From positions 3,148,501 through 3,212,500 of the forward strand of contig JAOTOL010001662.1 in NCBI GenBank assembly GCA_034440575.1: DNA of 64,000 nucleotides, written 5' to 3'. A model generated the notes under the pieces. The model worked only from the letters and a program-made list of their open reading frames with translations. It did no database searches and was not told the DNA's origin. Shown here piece by piece: positions 54,431 through 64,000 of this stretch. The stretch is from Imbricaverruca yamaguchii (lineage: Eukaryota; Arthropoda; Thecostraca; Neoverrucidae). Position numbers and translations under genes: made by a program. Each line of letters opens with the position of its first letter. The first letter of the stretch is position 1.

Positions 54431-55150
54431 GTGAACGGCAGACCCTGGCAGAACAATACGGGCCTGCAGCAGTCATACGACCATGCCCAGGTCCTGATGA
54501 AACAACACGGACATGCAAAGGTCATGGACGGTAGGCCGAGGCCCTGCTGACAGAACATGAGTGGCAGACAGAGGCCCTCGCGGCGCAACACGGACCTGTA
54601 GAAACACGGCGGCAAATGGAATCCCTGGCAGTACAATATGAAGGGCAGACTGAGCCTCTAGCGATACAACTTTGACAGCAGACCGAGATCTTGGCGGCAC
54701 GACACAGAGGACAGACCGGGACCCGGGCGGCACACAACAGAGGACAGATCGAGATCTTGGCGGTACAACACAGAGGACAGACCGGGACCCGGGCGGCACA
54801 CAACAGAGGACAGATCGAGATCTTGGCGGCACAACACAGAGGACAGACCGGGACCCGGGCGGCACACAACAGAGGACAGATCGAGATCTTGGCGGCACAA
54901 CACAGAGGACAGACCGGGACCCGGGCGGCACACAACAGAGGACAGATCGAGATCTTGGCGCACAACACAGTGGACAGACCGGGACCCGGGTGGCATACCA
55001 TAGAGGACCGACCGGGACCCGGGTTGCACACCACAGAGGACAGACCGGGACCCGGGCGGCATACCATAGAGGACCGACCGGGACCCGGGTTGCACACCAC
55101 AGAGGACAGACCGGGACCCGGGCGGCACAACACAGAGGACAGACCAAGAC
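54400..55150. repeat. 33-bp minisatellite with 66-bp higher-order unit
   Basis: Units alternate GACAGACCGGGACCCGGGCG and GACAGATCGAGATCTTGGCG types, each completed by GCACAACACAGAG-like sequence. From 54680 to 55150 they are nearly identical. From 54400 to 54680 they are older and decayed and merge into the minus-strand exon. All frames stay open because 33 is a multiple of three; frames of up to 236 codons on either strand are artefacts. Confidence 0.93.
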
Positions 55151-55159
55151 CCTGAGTGC

Positions 55160-55622
55160 ACAAAATGGATCTGTACGTCTCATGCGACCACAAGTTATCG
55201 GAACTTCTGAGCACGGTTGCAGGTCATATCTGGCCGGTGGACGGGGCAGAGTGGGTTATAGGGGCTGCAGATGGTGAAATGCATGTTAAATATTAACGAC
55301 TTAGGCTAAATCAAACTGTACGGTTCACAGCCAGCGAGACTGCTAGTGTCTATAACGCGTTGAAAGATCTCCCTGAGTGGAGAACGAGGAGTCTCTCGCA
55401 TAGCATCACGTAGCTTTGTTGTATTTGATTGGGAGCAAGATATATCAACCACGTGAAACATGCGAGTAATACTCATTTCGACAAACGGCACCATGTTTTC
55501 TGTCAATTGTGTGGCCGATTGAAGTTTCTTATTGTAGTCTGAAATTACAGAAGAAAGCCACAGAAAACAAAGCGCGTGTACGTCGCAAGCATGGTGAGTG
55601 GGTGGGAATGATAACATTTTGC
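55160..55622. other. Spacer, no gene seen
   Basis: No recognised gene or repeat. Confidence 0.35.
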
Positions 55623-55707
55623 ACATACGTGTTTACTGGGCGCGAATGATCAACCCTGGTCGATGTGCCCTGAAGCCCAAATAACTAACTAACACCTACG
55701 TGTTTAC
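55623..55707 (+). mobile_element. SINE family A fragment with 14-bp TSD
   Basis: The body 55637-55693 lies between ACATACGTGTTTAC (55623-55636) and ACCTACGTGTTTAC (55694-55707), one mismatch. Confidence 0.88.
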
Positions 55708-56441
55708 GTCTACTGTAGAGAACAGATTACTAGGCACTTTAAGCTGCATATTACTCAGAACTACTATGCATTGTATTACCCTTCTACCTGGTGCACATAT
55801 GGTCACAATACTGTATATATACTCGCCTTCAGTGGAATGTGCTATGGATCCCTTGACTATGGCTGGCCCCCCTAGGAACATAGGCTGTACTGCTCCATAC
55901 CAATAATTACTGGCATCACTGGCCAGCCGTAGGCATTCGCTAGTGCGGTCGTCACGCGGTCATTTTCCCTGCAGTCACACAATGAGAAACACGGGTCTAC
56001 GCTGTTCCCGCCTTGCATTCCTCAGGCGGCCAAACAACATTGGTAGTTCAGCAAGCGGTCCACCACTGGAGCTATGTAGACAAGAAGCATTTGATCGCTG
56101 TTAATTTCGGACTTCGGCAACACAGAATGAACTGAAAGTGTTAGAAGGAGCTCTCTTACAAAAGATGCAGTGAAAGGAGATGAGAGATGTATTTTCCTAC
56201 ACTTCTGACATGTAAGGAAAAGCATTTAATATTGTAATTAATATATTCACATTTCGCAACAGAAATACCTAATTTGTAAGCACTAGTTCCAACATTTCAT
56301 GTCCCATTGTAGGTTCATGCATTTTTTCAAAGAAAGAATTTTTATCGAAAAAGGTTGTGACTTCTTCCTGATTGAAGCGATCATGGAATACTTCTCATAT
56401 GACATTATTTTCCAGTTGGAGGCTACACTCCCATTGGCTTT
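55708..56441. other. Spacer, no gene seen
   Basis: No recognised gene. Confidence 0.35.
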
Positions 56442-56771
56442 CTATATCAAACAGCAGCGCTTAGAGTACATTTGTTTTATGTCATTGCGCAGGACATTAC
56501 GTTGCCCTCTGTCAACTGCATGTTCATCGGAGTACATTTGGTAGCCAAGCGATATTGAAGCGGTTTTCCAGGCAGTCGGTGCCGTCGAAACAGCAGCCAT
56601 GGGCAACATTCCAGTTGCTGCGAGGTTTTCTGCCATGCACCAGGCTGCAAATGCCAACGAAAGTATGAGCGCCAGCGCAGCGACAACCAGCGAGGCTGTG
56701 AGAGCCTCACTGTCTTTCTTCCTTTCTGAACCTTGCGTGATTTTGCGAGAACTGAAGCAGGGGCCCACCAA
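56442..56771 (-). CDS. Hypothetical small membrane-protein ORF
   Basis: A frame of 109 codons containing one strong hydrophobic stretch (LTASLVVAALALILSLAFAA) followed by a short polar C-terminus. An overlapping second frame (56477-56854) is Arg/Trp-rich and looks like a shadow. No family is recognised, and no splice context is convincing. Confidence 0.25.
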   Translation of the reverse strand: MVGPCFSSRKITQGSERKKDSEALTASLVVAALALILSLAFAAWCMAENLAATGMLPMAAVSTAPTAWKTASISLGYQMYSDEHAVDRGQRNVLRNDIKQMYSKRCCLI

Positions 56772-56859
56772 GCTCTAGCTTGTTTCTTTACCTTGAAGTA
56801 AGCCGATGCTGCAAAAATGTATTTTACGACAATCCAACCAAAGAGTGCTTTCATACCAC

Positions 56860-58155
56860 TCGCATTAAATTGCTGGCATACGCCTGTGACACTTTATTTG
56901 ATTTTACCCAAGATCTGGTCTGGAAAAAAGTAAGCACAAAACATCATATTTAAGAAGGAACACGCACGGCAAATTTAAAAAATACTAGTGCGCTTTTACA
57001 CGTTTAAAAAAAAATATTATTCGTATATAAAATAGCCCGCCATAATGACCAACGGACCCTCAAATGGTTCCAACTGAGTGAAATCCTACAGGTCACCTGA
57101 CAACCACCATAGAGGTAGGACAAGCGCCAAAATAAAACCACACAGGCATTCCATCTAGTGTCAGCACGGCACGAGGAGTTATCTTGCTTGATGGATGAGG
57201 GGGGAGCCGAGTAGTTATATGTAGTGTGATATGTCATATACTAATTTGAGCGAGACGTTTCTGCTGCAGCAATCGGCTTGGGCGACTCACCCTCACACAG
57301 CGCGCGGAAATCTGAAATTGTCCTTATCCATGTCCCCTGTTTTCCCCGCCTCGGTCCGTCCTATAGACAGCGAACGGACCCCCCAAAATATCGTTATTTT
57401 AACTGTGCGCATCACTGCTTGTTCGCTGTGCTTTACCCTGATGACATGTTCCACACAAAAATAATGCCCAGCTATGTCTGCCTTCTCACATGCATATAGC
57501 ATATCTTGCAGGATTGTGTGCCAGATTGGGTGTGTCAGTGTATGTACACATAACTTGAAGGTACTCCTGTCGGTATGTGTACATAGCGTCCAGAAATCCT
57601 GCGAGGACATTGGTTAAGTGTGCCTGTGAGTGCGTGTGATTGCATTATTTTCATGAATCACGCTCCGAAACTCGGAAGCTGACACGGACGCCTGTGGTCC
57701 GCACTGTGACTCCCATATATCCCACCAGTTCACCAGGTTCTGTCATGCCTGTTCTTCCTGTAGCATTTACGTGCCTCGGAAAAAGGTTGTAGCAAGTACA
57801 TTTTTTAACCCATGCTGGTAGACCAAGAAGCGGTCTATCAGAACTGTGTCGTAAAGAACTGTCACGTATCGCCTAACTGTGAAGCGGCGCACCAAGAATG
57901 AAGGATGGCCCGGTTACATTTCGTGCCGAAGCAGTATAACCTTGTTCTTATTGTAGAAATAGTTGTAAGGTATCGACTTGAAGTAACATTTTGTCCGTAC
58001 AAAAAAAAGATATATCCCTTCCAATGCACCGCACAATGTATACGTAAAACACAATAATTGATGACAACACATAGTTCGCATGCTAAACATGTATAATTAT
58101 CAATGCAACAGGTGTATACAAATCGTTATTAATCGGTTTATTAACGAATCTTGTT
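56860..58155. other. No recognisable gene
   Basis: Short frames only; no repeat family recognised. Confidence 0.35.
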
Positions 58156-58159
58156 TAAC

Positions 58160-58890
58160 CGAGCCCTGGAGGAGGGGGGGGGGGGCGAAATCCGCCCACC
58201 CCTCCGGTTTTCGTAGATAACTGCATATTTTACCGGCCGATATCCAACATTCTTTGTGTACCTTCTTTAAAATGACCGGCGCGTTGCTTCAGGTAAGAAA
58301 AACGAAAATAGGCCGAACATTTCTCGAGTTAGGGGTCGTTAAAGTCAAACACTTTTCTGAGCGCCAGACCACAAATATCGGAGCTGATGCGCTTTCCGTA
58401 TATTGGCAAAAAGGAAGTGTTCTTGACCACACTAGCGACTTGTTTGATGTATATTGTCATGCTACGTTGTTTCAAAGTCATGTCAGGTCATCGAAGTCAA
58501 GTCAGGTCAAGTTCATGACAGGCTAACACTCGCCCTGGGGGGAGGTGGGGGGGGGGAGGGCGAAATCCACCCACCCCTCCGATTTTTCATACATAACTCC
58601 ATACTGTACCAGCCGATATTCGTCATGTTTCCGTACCTGGTTAAAAATGACCGGCGCATTGTTTAATGGAAGAAAAATTAAAATCGGGCGAAACTTTTCC
58701 ATGTTAGGGGCCGTTAAAGCAAACAAAATCCGCAGCGCCAGACCACAAAAATCTGCGCTGATGCACTTCTCATATATTGGTAAAAGGGAAGTGTTTTTGA
58801 CAACACTAGAGACCTCTTTGATGCATATTGTTATGTTATGTAATTTATCAGTCATGTTAGGACGCCGAGGTCAAGTCAAGTCAAGTTCAT
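58160..58890. repeat. Tandem duplication of a ~365-bp unit
   Basis: Units about 58160-58525 and 58530-58890 are collinear. Each starts with a G-rich run followed by GGCGAAATCC and CCACCCCTCCG. Shared blocks include AAAATGACCGGCGC, a GCGCCAGACCACAAA stretch and a TCAAGTCAGGTCAAGTTCATG-like end. They are clearly diverged. Open frames span unit joints but have no family signature. Confidence 0.88.
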
Positions 58891-58904
58891 GGCAGGCTAA
58901 TGGA

Positions 58905-59605
58905 ACCAAACTTGGCAAGGGGCGTTGATTTGTATCCTTTTGTAGGGGCCATGCCCCACCAATGTTGATCTTGGCCCCTCCAATGTTGATTTGGGCCCCC
59001 AATAAGCCATGCTGTTTTTATGTTCATAAGAAAGCTAAAGGAAAGAGAAAAGAAAACATCATGCTGTATAGAAAACTTAGTTGATATTAACCAGAGTATT
59101 TTGTACTGTAAAGAAAAGGTTAGGTTTAGATAGTGGACTGACTCTTCACCTTTAGCTGCAAAATTGGAAATTGTTGATAAAAAACAAGAACAAAATAATT
59201 GGATTTCCCTCCACTGTGGAAGTACAACTTGCATCATAAATTGCTGAGATTAGCAGATGCTGATGGATTCAGGGGTGTCGATTTGTATCCTTTTGTGGGG
59301 CCATGGCCCCTCAATGTTGATTTGGGCCCCCCAACAACCACTGCTATATTTATGCTGATAAGAAAGCTAAAGGAAAAAATGAATAGCACCATGATACTTA
59401 GAATACTTAGTTGATGTCAACCAGCGCACTGTAACGAAATGGAACAGATTTGGATTGGATAGTGGATTGACTATCCACTTCTTGCTGCAAAATTTAACAT
59501 TGTGTGGACAAAGCAATGAATTTGGATTTCCTTCCAATTTGCAAGCATAGCTTACATCATAAAATTTTGAGATTAGGTGATGCTGATGCATTTTAAATCA
59601 GATGG
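58905..59605. repeat. Second, unrelated tandem duplication (~350 bp)
   Basis: Units about 58915-59272 and 59273-59605 share GATTTGTATCCTTTTGT, CAATGTTGATTTGGGCCCCC, ATAAGAAAGCTAAAGGAAA, a CTTAGTTGAT block and a GAGATTAG..GATGCTGATG end. The DNA is CpG-poor, unlike the CpG-containing duplication directly to its left. Confidence 0.88.
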
Positions 59606-59609
59606 TATA

Positions 59610-60615
59610 AAAATTAGCCAAGCCACTAGGCTACAATGGCATTGCCATAATGATGCTTGTGCACATGACCAATAGCAAAAGCACATGCATATGGAACCTG
59701 AACTGAGTTCATTATATTCTTAATTTCTGGTCAGTGTCAAACATGCACATAATCCAGTCATCAACAACAATCAGTCATTGAGATAGAGGATATATAGACT
59801 ATATTTAACTTCAGAGCCTACCCATCACACCATAAGCTTGATATTTATCTTGGTAGGTACCTACCGACCTGTATGCCCAATGACAATGTGCATATATTCA
59901 ATAATAATATGGGCATCACAGCCAATAATACCCAATGTATCTGACAGCTTATTGAAAGCTTTTGTGGGAACATGAAGTGAAAGAAAAGTGAGCAAGAAGC
60001 TTCATGCTCACTATTATAATTTCTATTCTTGAAGAAAGCAAGCAGGCAGGTACTAAGCCATAGCTCACAAGAGTAGCTATACCAGGTCAGACCTCATCAC
60101 CAAATAAATGAGATAACCGTCCTTCAGAGGATCCAAATTCGTAGCATCCAAGGCTAATATGTTCAGTTACATAAATCACAGTCTAAAGTTCAATTTGCGG
60201 TTGCGAGCGACAAATATGGCAGAGGTAAAACAGTTGTGGTGCAATTGCGCGCAGTATTGAACCCGGCGGCCAAACTAATGTGACGTCGATCTGATTGTTT
60301 TTTTTTGTATTTCATACCTTTTGATATACATGCAGATTGATATGGTTATCAGACAACTTGCTGATTTTTAATGTAGTTTTAAAACGATTTACGATTTTTA
60401 AAGCGATTTAATTCCCAAAAGAACTGTAGATGAAGAAGTTGGTAAGTACGCTTCAACAAGTCTAGTCCATGTTTTTTTTTTCTCCTGATTTGTGATCAGG
60501 GTTTCTATGTTAATACCACATAACTACCATATTTGTCCCCAAGAAGAGTTGGTTTTGTTTGCATTGATTTATATTTGTATTCTACTGCTCTTTGCTTTCT
60601 CTGCCCAGGATTGGG
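59610..60615. other. AT-rich CpG-poor DNA, no gene seen
   Basis: No recognised gene; short frames only. Confidence 0.4.
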
Positions 60616-60619
60616 GCAC

Positions 60620-62090
60620 CCAATATTGCATTTATGTCACGGGTTGGCACACTTTTTGGTAAATTTACAGCTTGAGGTAATTTCTGATTGCTCCGATTTC
60701 TTTAATGAAATGTTTAGAAATGTGATGAACTTGCTGCAAGCACTCAGTTTTGGTAAATTTGTGTTTTAAGGCATTTTATGAATTCTTGGCATTTATCATT
60801 TCAGTGCAATGTTTATGAATGTGACTAAGATGATGGACCCCTCACTTTATGTACAAATGCCTACTTTTCAAGTGGTGAGCAAAATATCACCAAAAATGGC
60901 TTTGAATGAGGTGACATAGGATAACAAATAAAAAGCAAACAAAAACCAAATGAAACAGCACTAACCTAAGTTACCTAACCTCAATTTGGAAAAATGAAAC
61001 CGACACATGCATTTGAAAAAATGTCAAGCAGTATATTTTCTTCTTTAATTTTTTTAAACCTAACCAAACCTTACCTAGCCGACATAGCAGTTTAAAAAAG
61101 GTCCATTTATTTTTAATTTCGGAAAAGTTTTGCAAAAATTCCAAGTTCAAACACCCAAACTAACCTAACATAACCAAACCTAGCCAATGTGTTTCTTTTA
61201 CAGAGGCAAATGTTGGTACAAACTTATCCTGTTACCACCTTAAAGCACAACAATCTTGTTAGGTTAGGTTGAGTGAGGTTTTTTGTTTGAAAATTTGAAG
61301 AAAATAAAATAAATCGCCTCATTTTTCACAATTTTGCTTTTACAATTGGTTTCTTCAAAACCAGGTTATGCTATGTTAAGTTAGGTTATGTTTTGTTTTT
61401 AATAGATTTGTTTTTATGCCATGTTACCTAACTCAAAGCCCATTTACACAGAAAATTAGTGCTCTCATTATTTTAGTCACATCCATAAACATTGCATTGA
61501 AATATAAATTCCAAACATTCATAAGATACCTAAAAGCAAAAATTTACCATCCTTTCCTCTATAAATGCATATTTATCAGTTGGGAGTAAAGGTAACACCC
61601 AAAAGGACGTGGAATTGGGTAATGTAGCATAAAACAAAGTTCAAGAAAGATGTAAGGTAACCTTACATAACCAGGCCCTACTTTCCATGCAAGAAATTAA
61701 TTGCTTTTCATTCAAATTCTCAATCAAATTTCTCAAGTATTTTCAACTTTAAAAACCTAACCTAATCTAAACTGGCATGAACTCCTTTTTGTATAATTTT
61801 TTCTCTGAGTTGCTTTCTCCAAATTGTGTTTTTCCTCACAATAAAGCCTAACCTCTCCTGACTTAACCAGACCTGACCCCTTTGCATGCTTCATGGAGGT
61901 AAAATGTGTGGAAAACTTGTTTTGAAGTTACCTTAAAGTGCAATATTGCATGGGTTTTTGGGTCATTTTTCAGTTTATAGTAATCCCTGACTACTTTGAA
62001 TGTCTTTTTTTAATGCAGTGTTCATTAATGCGTTGAACATGATGTGACCACTACTTTCCTCTAGAGATGCATGCTTTTGAATGCCATGAA
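60620..62090. repeat. Cluster of dispersed AT-rich repeats with CTAACC motifs
   Basis: A block at about 60795-61020 (+) is matched in inverted orientation by about 61330-61510. Shared are GCAATGTTTATGRATGTGACTA, GGCTTTGA..AGGT and ACCTAAC stretches. A further related block lies at 61960-62090, up to the LINE. Similar sequence occurs at 16560, 30820 and 39480. Imperfect CTAACC/GGTTAG motifs are dense. Confidence 0.6.
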
Positions 62091-63849
62091 AGGTGGTTAT
62101 GGAGCATTTGCTCTAAAAAAAGCCAAAGCATGTATTAAGTGTATGATGTTTAGTGCTCAGAGTATCTGTTCCAAATTTGATGAGTTCAAGTGTTATGTTG
62201 CTGAGGAGGAACCAGATTTTGTTTGCATTACAGAGGCATGGGTCAGTGAAGGGTATTTTGGAGATAGCTTGCAGGACTATGAGATCCAGGGATACAATAT
62301 GTTTTCGTGCAATAGGGGTCCAGCAATGAAAGGGGGTGATGTAATGCTCTATATAAATAGCTTATTCAGTTCTCAAAAAGTAGCAGGTGGGGATAAAAAT
62401 GTGTCTGTGGAGTCCATTTGGCTTGATGTCACTGTGGGAAAAGGCAACAGCAATACTCTTAGGATAGGAGCTTTCTACCGATCAGCAACCCTGCCACATT
62501 CTCAACAACTGAAGCTTGACAAGGTGATTTGTGAGGAAATCAGTAGAAACTTTAAGAGGAAGTGGCTTATTCTTGGTGACTTTAATGTAAAAGGTTATGA
62601 AAATGCTGGTGTTGGCTCCCCATCATGCAAAATGTTTAGGAAATGCCTTGAAGAGGACCTGTTCTTACACCAGTTTGTATCGGAACCTACCAGGCATGGT
62701 TCATTCTTGGACCTTGTATTCTCGGATTTAAGTGACTTGGTTCAGGACTTGACTGTAGGCGAAACTCTGGGAAGTAGTGACCATAGCATAGTTAGATTCA
62801 AGGCACATATGGGGGAAATTATCAAGGATAATTTGGTAAAGGTTCCAAATTTCATCCGAGCAGACTTTGACGGCATGAGAGCGGCTTTAAGTGCCATCAG
62901 ATGGGAAGAAGAATTCACCAATTTAAATGCCTGTGAAATGTGGGAAAAGTTCAAATCTTACTTGAAGGAAATTCAGATTAGACATGTCCCCCAAAAGCAA
63001 AGACGCAAAAGAAGGGTAGGAAAGCCAGCATGCCTTACACCAGACTTGATAAAAGCAATTAAGGCTAAGAAAACTGCATTTAGAGTCGTTCAAGAAGCCT
63101 CAAATGTCGTTAATCTGAAGGCGTATCGAAAAGCTAGAGACACCGTGAAGCAAAAAACCAGAGCAGCAAAGCGAGCAAAAGAACTGGATTTACCTAGAAA
63201 CTGTATTGGGGACAGTAAAACGTTCTTTAGTTTCTACAGGCTGAGTACAGTTTCTAGCACAATTGGTCCACTGGAAGTAAACGGGACTACATTGGGTGAG
63301 GATAGTGAGATGGTTGAGGAGCTGAGCAAGCAGTTTAAATCAGCGTTTACATTGGAAGATATGACCAATCTGCCGACCGTACACCATAGTTCAGTGACAT
63401 GGGATTTGACAAATGATGTTGATTTCATTGATAGTGATCTTGTTTATAATCATATCAGGAAAATAAAGCCAAACAAGGCAGCAGGACCTGATGGTATTTA
63501 TGCTAGGGTGTTGCGGGAAACTGAAAAGGAACTGGCATTTCCACTTTGTATAATATTTTGTAGATCAGTTTCACAAAATGAAATTCCAACCGATTGGAAA
63601 AGGGCAAATGTAGTTCCTATTTTCAAGAAAGGAGAAAGAGGGAAAGTTGAAAACTATAGGCCAGTAAGTCTCACATCCCTAGTCTGCAAGGTACTCGAAT
63701 CAATTATCAAGGATAGAATAGTTAGTTATCTGGAAGGTAGCAGATTGATTCAAGATACTCAACATGGGTTTAAAAAAGGACGATCGTGTCTCACAAACTT
63801 CTTGGACTTTTTGAACTTCGCCACAGAACAATTTGATCAGGGAAATTAG
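62071..63849 (+). CDS. CR1-like ORF2: endonuclease and RT N-terminal part
   Basis: 592 codons. The apurinic-like endonuclease shows CITEAWV (catalytic Glu), IGAFYRSA, WLILGDFNVKGY and GSSDHSIVRF (Asp-His pair), so its active site looks complete; the usual N-terminal Asn is Ser in FSAQSI. A basic linker (KQRRKRRVGKPACL) follows. The RT begins with PNKAAGPDGIYARVL, DWKRANVVPIFKKGERGKVE, NYRPVSLTSLVCKVLESIIK and QDTQHGFKKGRSCLTN. TAG at 63847 interrupts just before the VDVAHLDFSKAFDKVPHKRL palm segment, so the product would lack the FADD box. It nicks target DNA and reverse-transcribes LINE RNA in active relatives. Confidence 0.85.
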   Translation: MLLNAMKGGYGAFALKKAKACIKCMMFSAQSICSKFDEFKCYVAEEEPDFVCITEAWVSEGYFGDSLQDYEIQGYNMFSCNRGPAMKGGDVMLYINSLFSSQKVAGGDKNVSVESIWLDVTVGKGNSNTLRIGAFYRSATLPHSQQLKLDKVICEEISRNFKRKWLILGDFNVKGYENAGVGSPSCKMFRKCLEEDLFLHQFVSEPTRHGSFLDLVFSDLSDLVQDLTVGETLGSSDHSIVRFKAHMGEIIKDNLVKVPNFIRADFDGMRAALSAIRWEEEFTNLNACEMWEKFKSYLKEIQIRHVPQKQRRKRRVGKPACLTPDLIKAIKAKKTAFRVVQEASNVVNLKAYRKARDTVKQKTRAAKRAKELDLPRNCIGDSKTFFSFYRLSTVSSTIGPLEVNGTTLGEDSEMVEELSKQFKSAFTLEDMTNLPTVHHSSVTWDLTNDVDFIDSDLVYNHIRKIKPNKAAGPDGIYARVLRETEKELAFPLCIIFCRSVSQNEIPTDWKRANVVPIFKKGERGKVENYRPVSLTSLVCKVLESIIKDRIVSYLEGSRLIQDTQHGFKKGRSCLTNFLDFLNFATEQFDQGN

Positions 63850-64000
63850 GTTGATGTAGCACATCTTGACTTTAGTAAGGCCTTTGACAAGGTACCCCAT
63901 AAACGGTTAATGATACAGCTTCAGTCCCATGGTATTGCAGGTAGCATCTTAAAATGGATAGAGTTGTGGCTTTCAGATAGACAGCAAAAAGTGATGCTAA
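62071..64000 (+). mobile_element. CR1-like LINE, near-intact ORF2, cut by window end
   Basis: Same family as 43833-46154 and 30290-30812. ORF2 is open from 62071 (ATG) to a TAG at 63847-63849. The deleted copy at 43833 has Gln at this position, so one nonsense change is likely. Coding resumes in the same phase to the window end. The homologous start may be near 62140 (FSAQSICSKFDEF), with leader DNA from the dispersed repeat. The rest of RT and the 3' end lie outside. Confidence 0.88.

Noticed and set aside
54680..55150. CRISPR array
   Set aside because: 33-bp units are directly contiguous, with no variable spacers, in a eukaryotic genome.
54473..55214. Long open frames of 150-236 codons on both strands (Cys/Pro/Ser-rich or Thr/Arg/Gly-rich repeats)
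   Set aside because: They are products of the 33-bp period of a minisatellite. All frames are equally open, so there is no evidence for a protein.
60620..62090. Interstitial telomere array
   Set aside because: CTAACC/GGTTAG motifs are scattered and imperfect within longer repeat units, not arranged in tandem.

Overview
This is a window of an animal (invertebrate) nuclear genome. It has a multi-exon gene with GT-AG introns, several clades of LINE retrotransposon, tRNA-derived SINEs with target-site duplications, DNA transposons and many minisatellites. There are no operons or bacterial signals. Scattered CTAACC/GGTTAG-rich stretches, and a LINE with an RNase H domain, are common in arthropods such as crustaceans and ticks. 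The very GC-rich coding exons at 34.5-35.3 kb and 54.1-54.4 kb would also fit that group. The sequence alone does not fix the species, so an arthropod source is an inference.

One gene can be reconstructed with confidence: a sphingosine-1-phosphate phosphatase (SGPP type) on the + strand. It has five exons between 28477 and 35345 that encode about 478 residues, and all three lipid-phosphatase motifs are present. A second likely real exon lies on the minus strand at about 54113-54430 and encodes a membrane segment plus a C-terminal tail. A zinc-finger-like exon at 18607-19049 and a few GC-biased ORFs are weaker candidates.

The rest is mostly mobile DNA. 1.2-2.6 kb: a SINE fragment and a TTAA-flanked MITE with a SINE inside it. 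3.5-5.9 kb: a broken LINE with an AAAT tail. 6.7-7.1 kb: a 63-bp minisatellite. 7.1-12 kb: AT-rich, CpG-poor DNA without a recognisable gene. 13-18.4 kb: tRNA-derived SINEs and LINE remnants. 21.65-24.52 kb: a complete 2.87-kb DNA transposon with long inverted repeats, a transposase-like gene and a 4-bp target duplication. 28.4-35.4 kb: the SGPP gene, its introns filled with LINE and SINE copies and tandem repeats. 38.7-41.1 kb: an RNase H-type LINE remnant. 41.6-42.5 kb: a SINE and a second MITE. 43.2-48.1 kb: a CR1-like LINE with an SGNH-hydrolase ORF1, nested inside an older RNase H-type LINE. 48.6-49.5 kb: a third MITE. 54.4-55.15 kb: a 33-bp minisatellite. 58.2-59.6 kb: two adjacent tandem duplications. 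60.6-62.1 kb: an inverted cluster of dispersed AT-rich repeats. 62.07 kb to the end: a CR1-like LINE interrupted by a single stop codon.

The most unusual pattern is that three coding exons (SGPP exons 3 and 4 and the 54.1-kb exon) each sit at the edge of a tandem array. The last array unit supplies the 3' splice site or the exon start. In SGPP intron 2 the first half of exon 3 and its acceptor have been copied about five times and have decayed. A second theme is strong mosaic CpG depletion that changes abruptly inside the SGPP gene.
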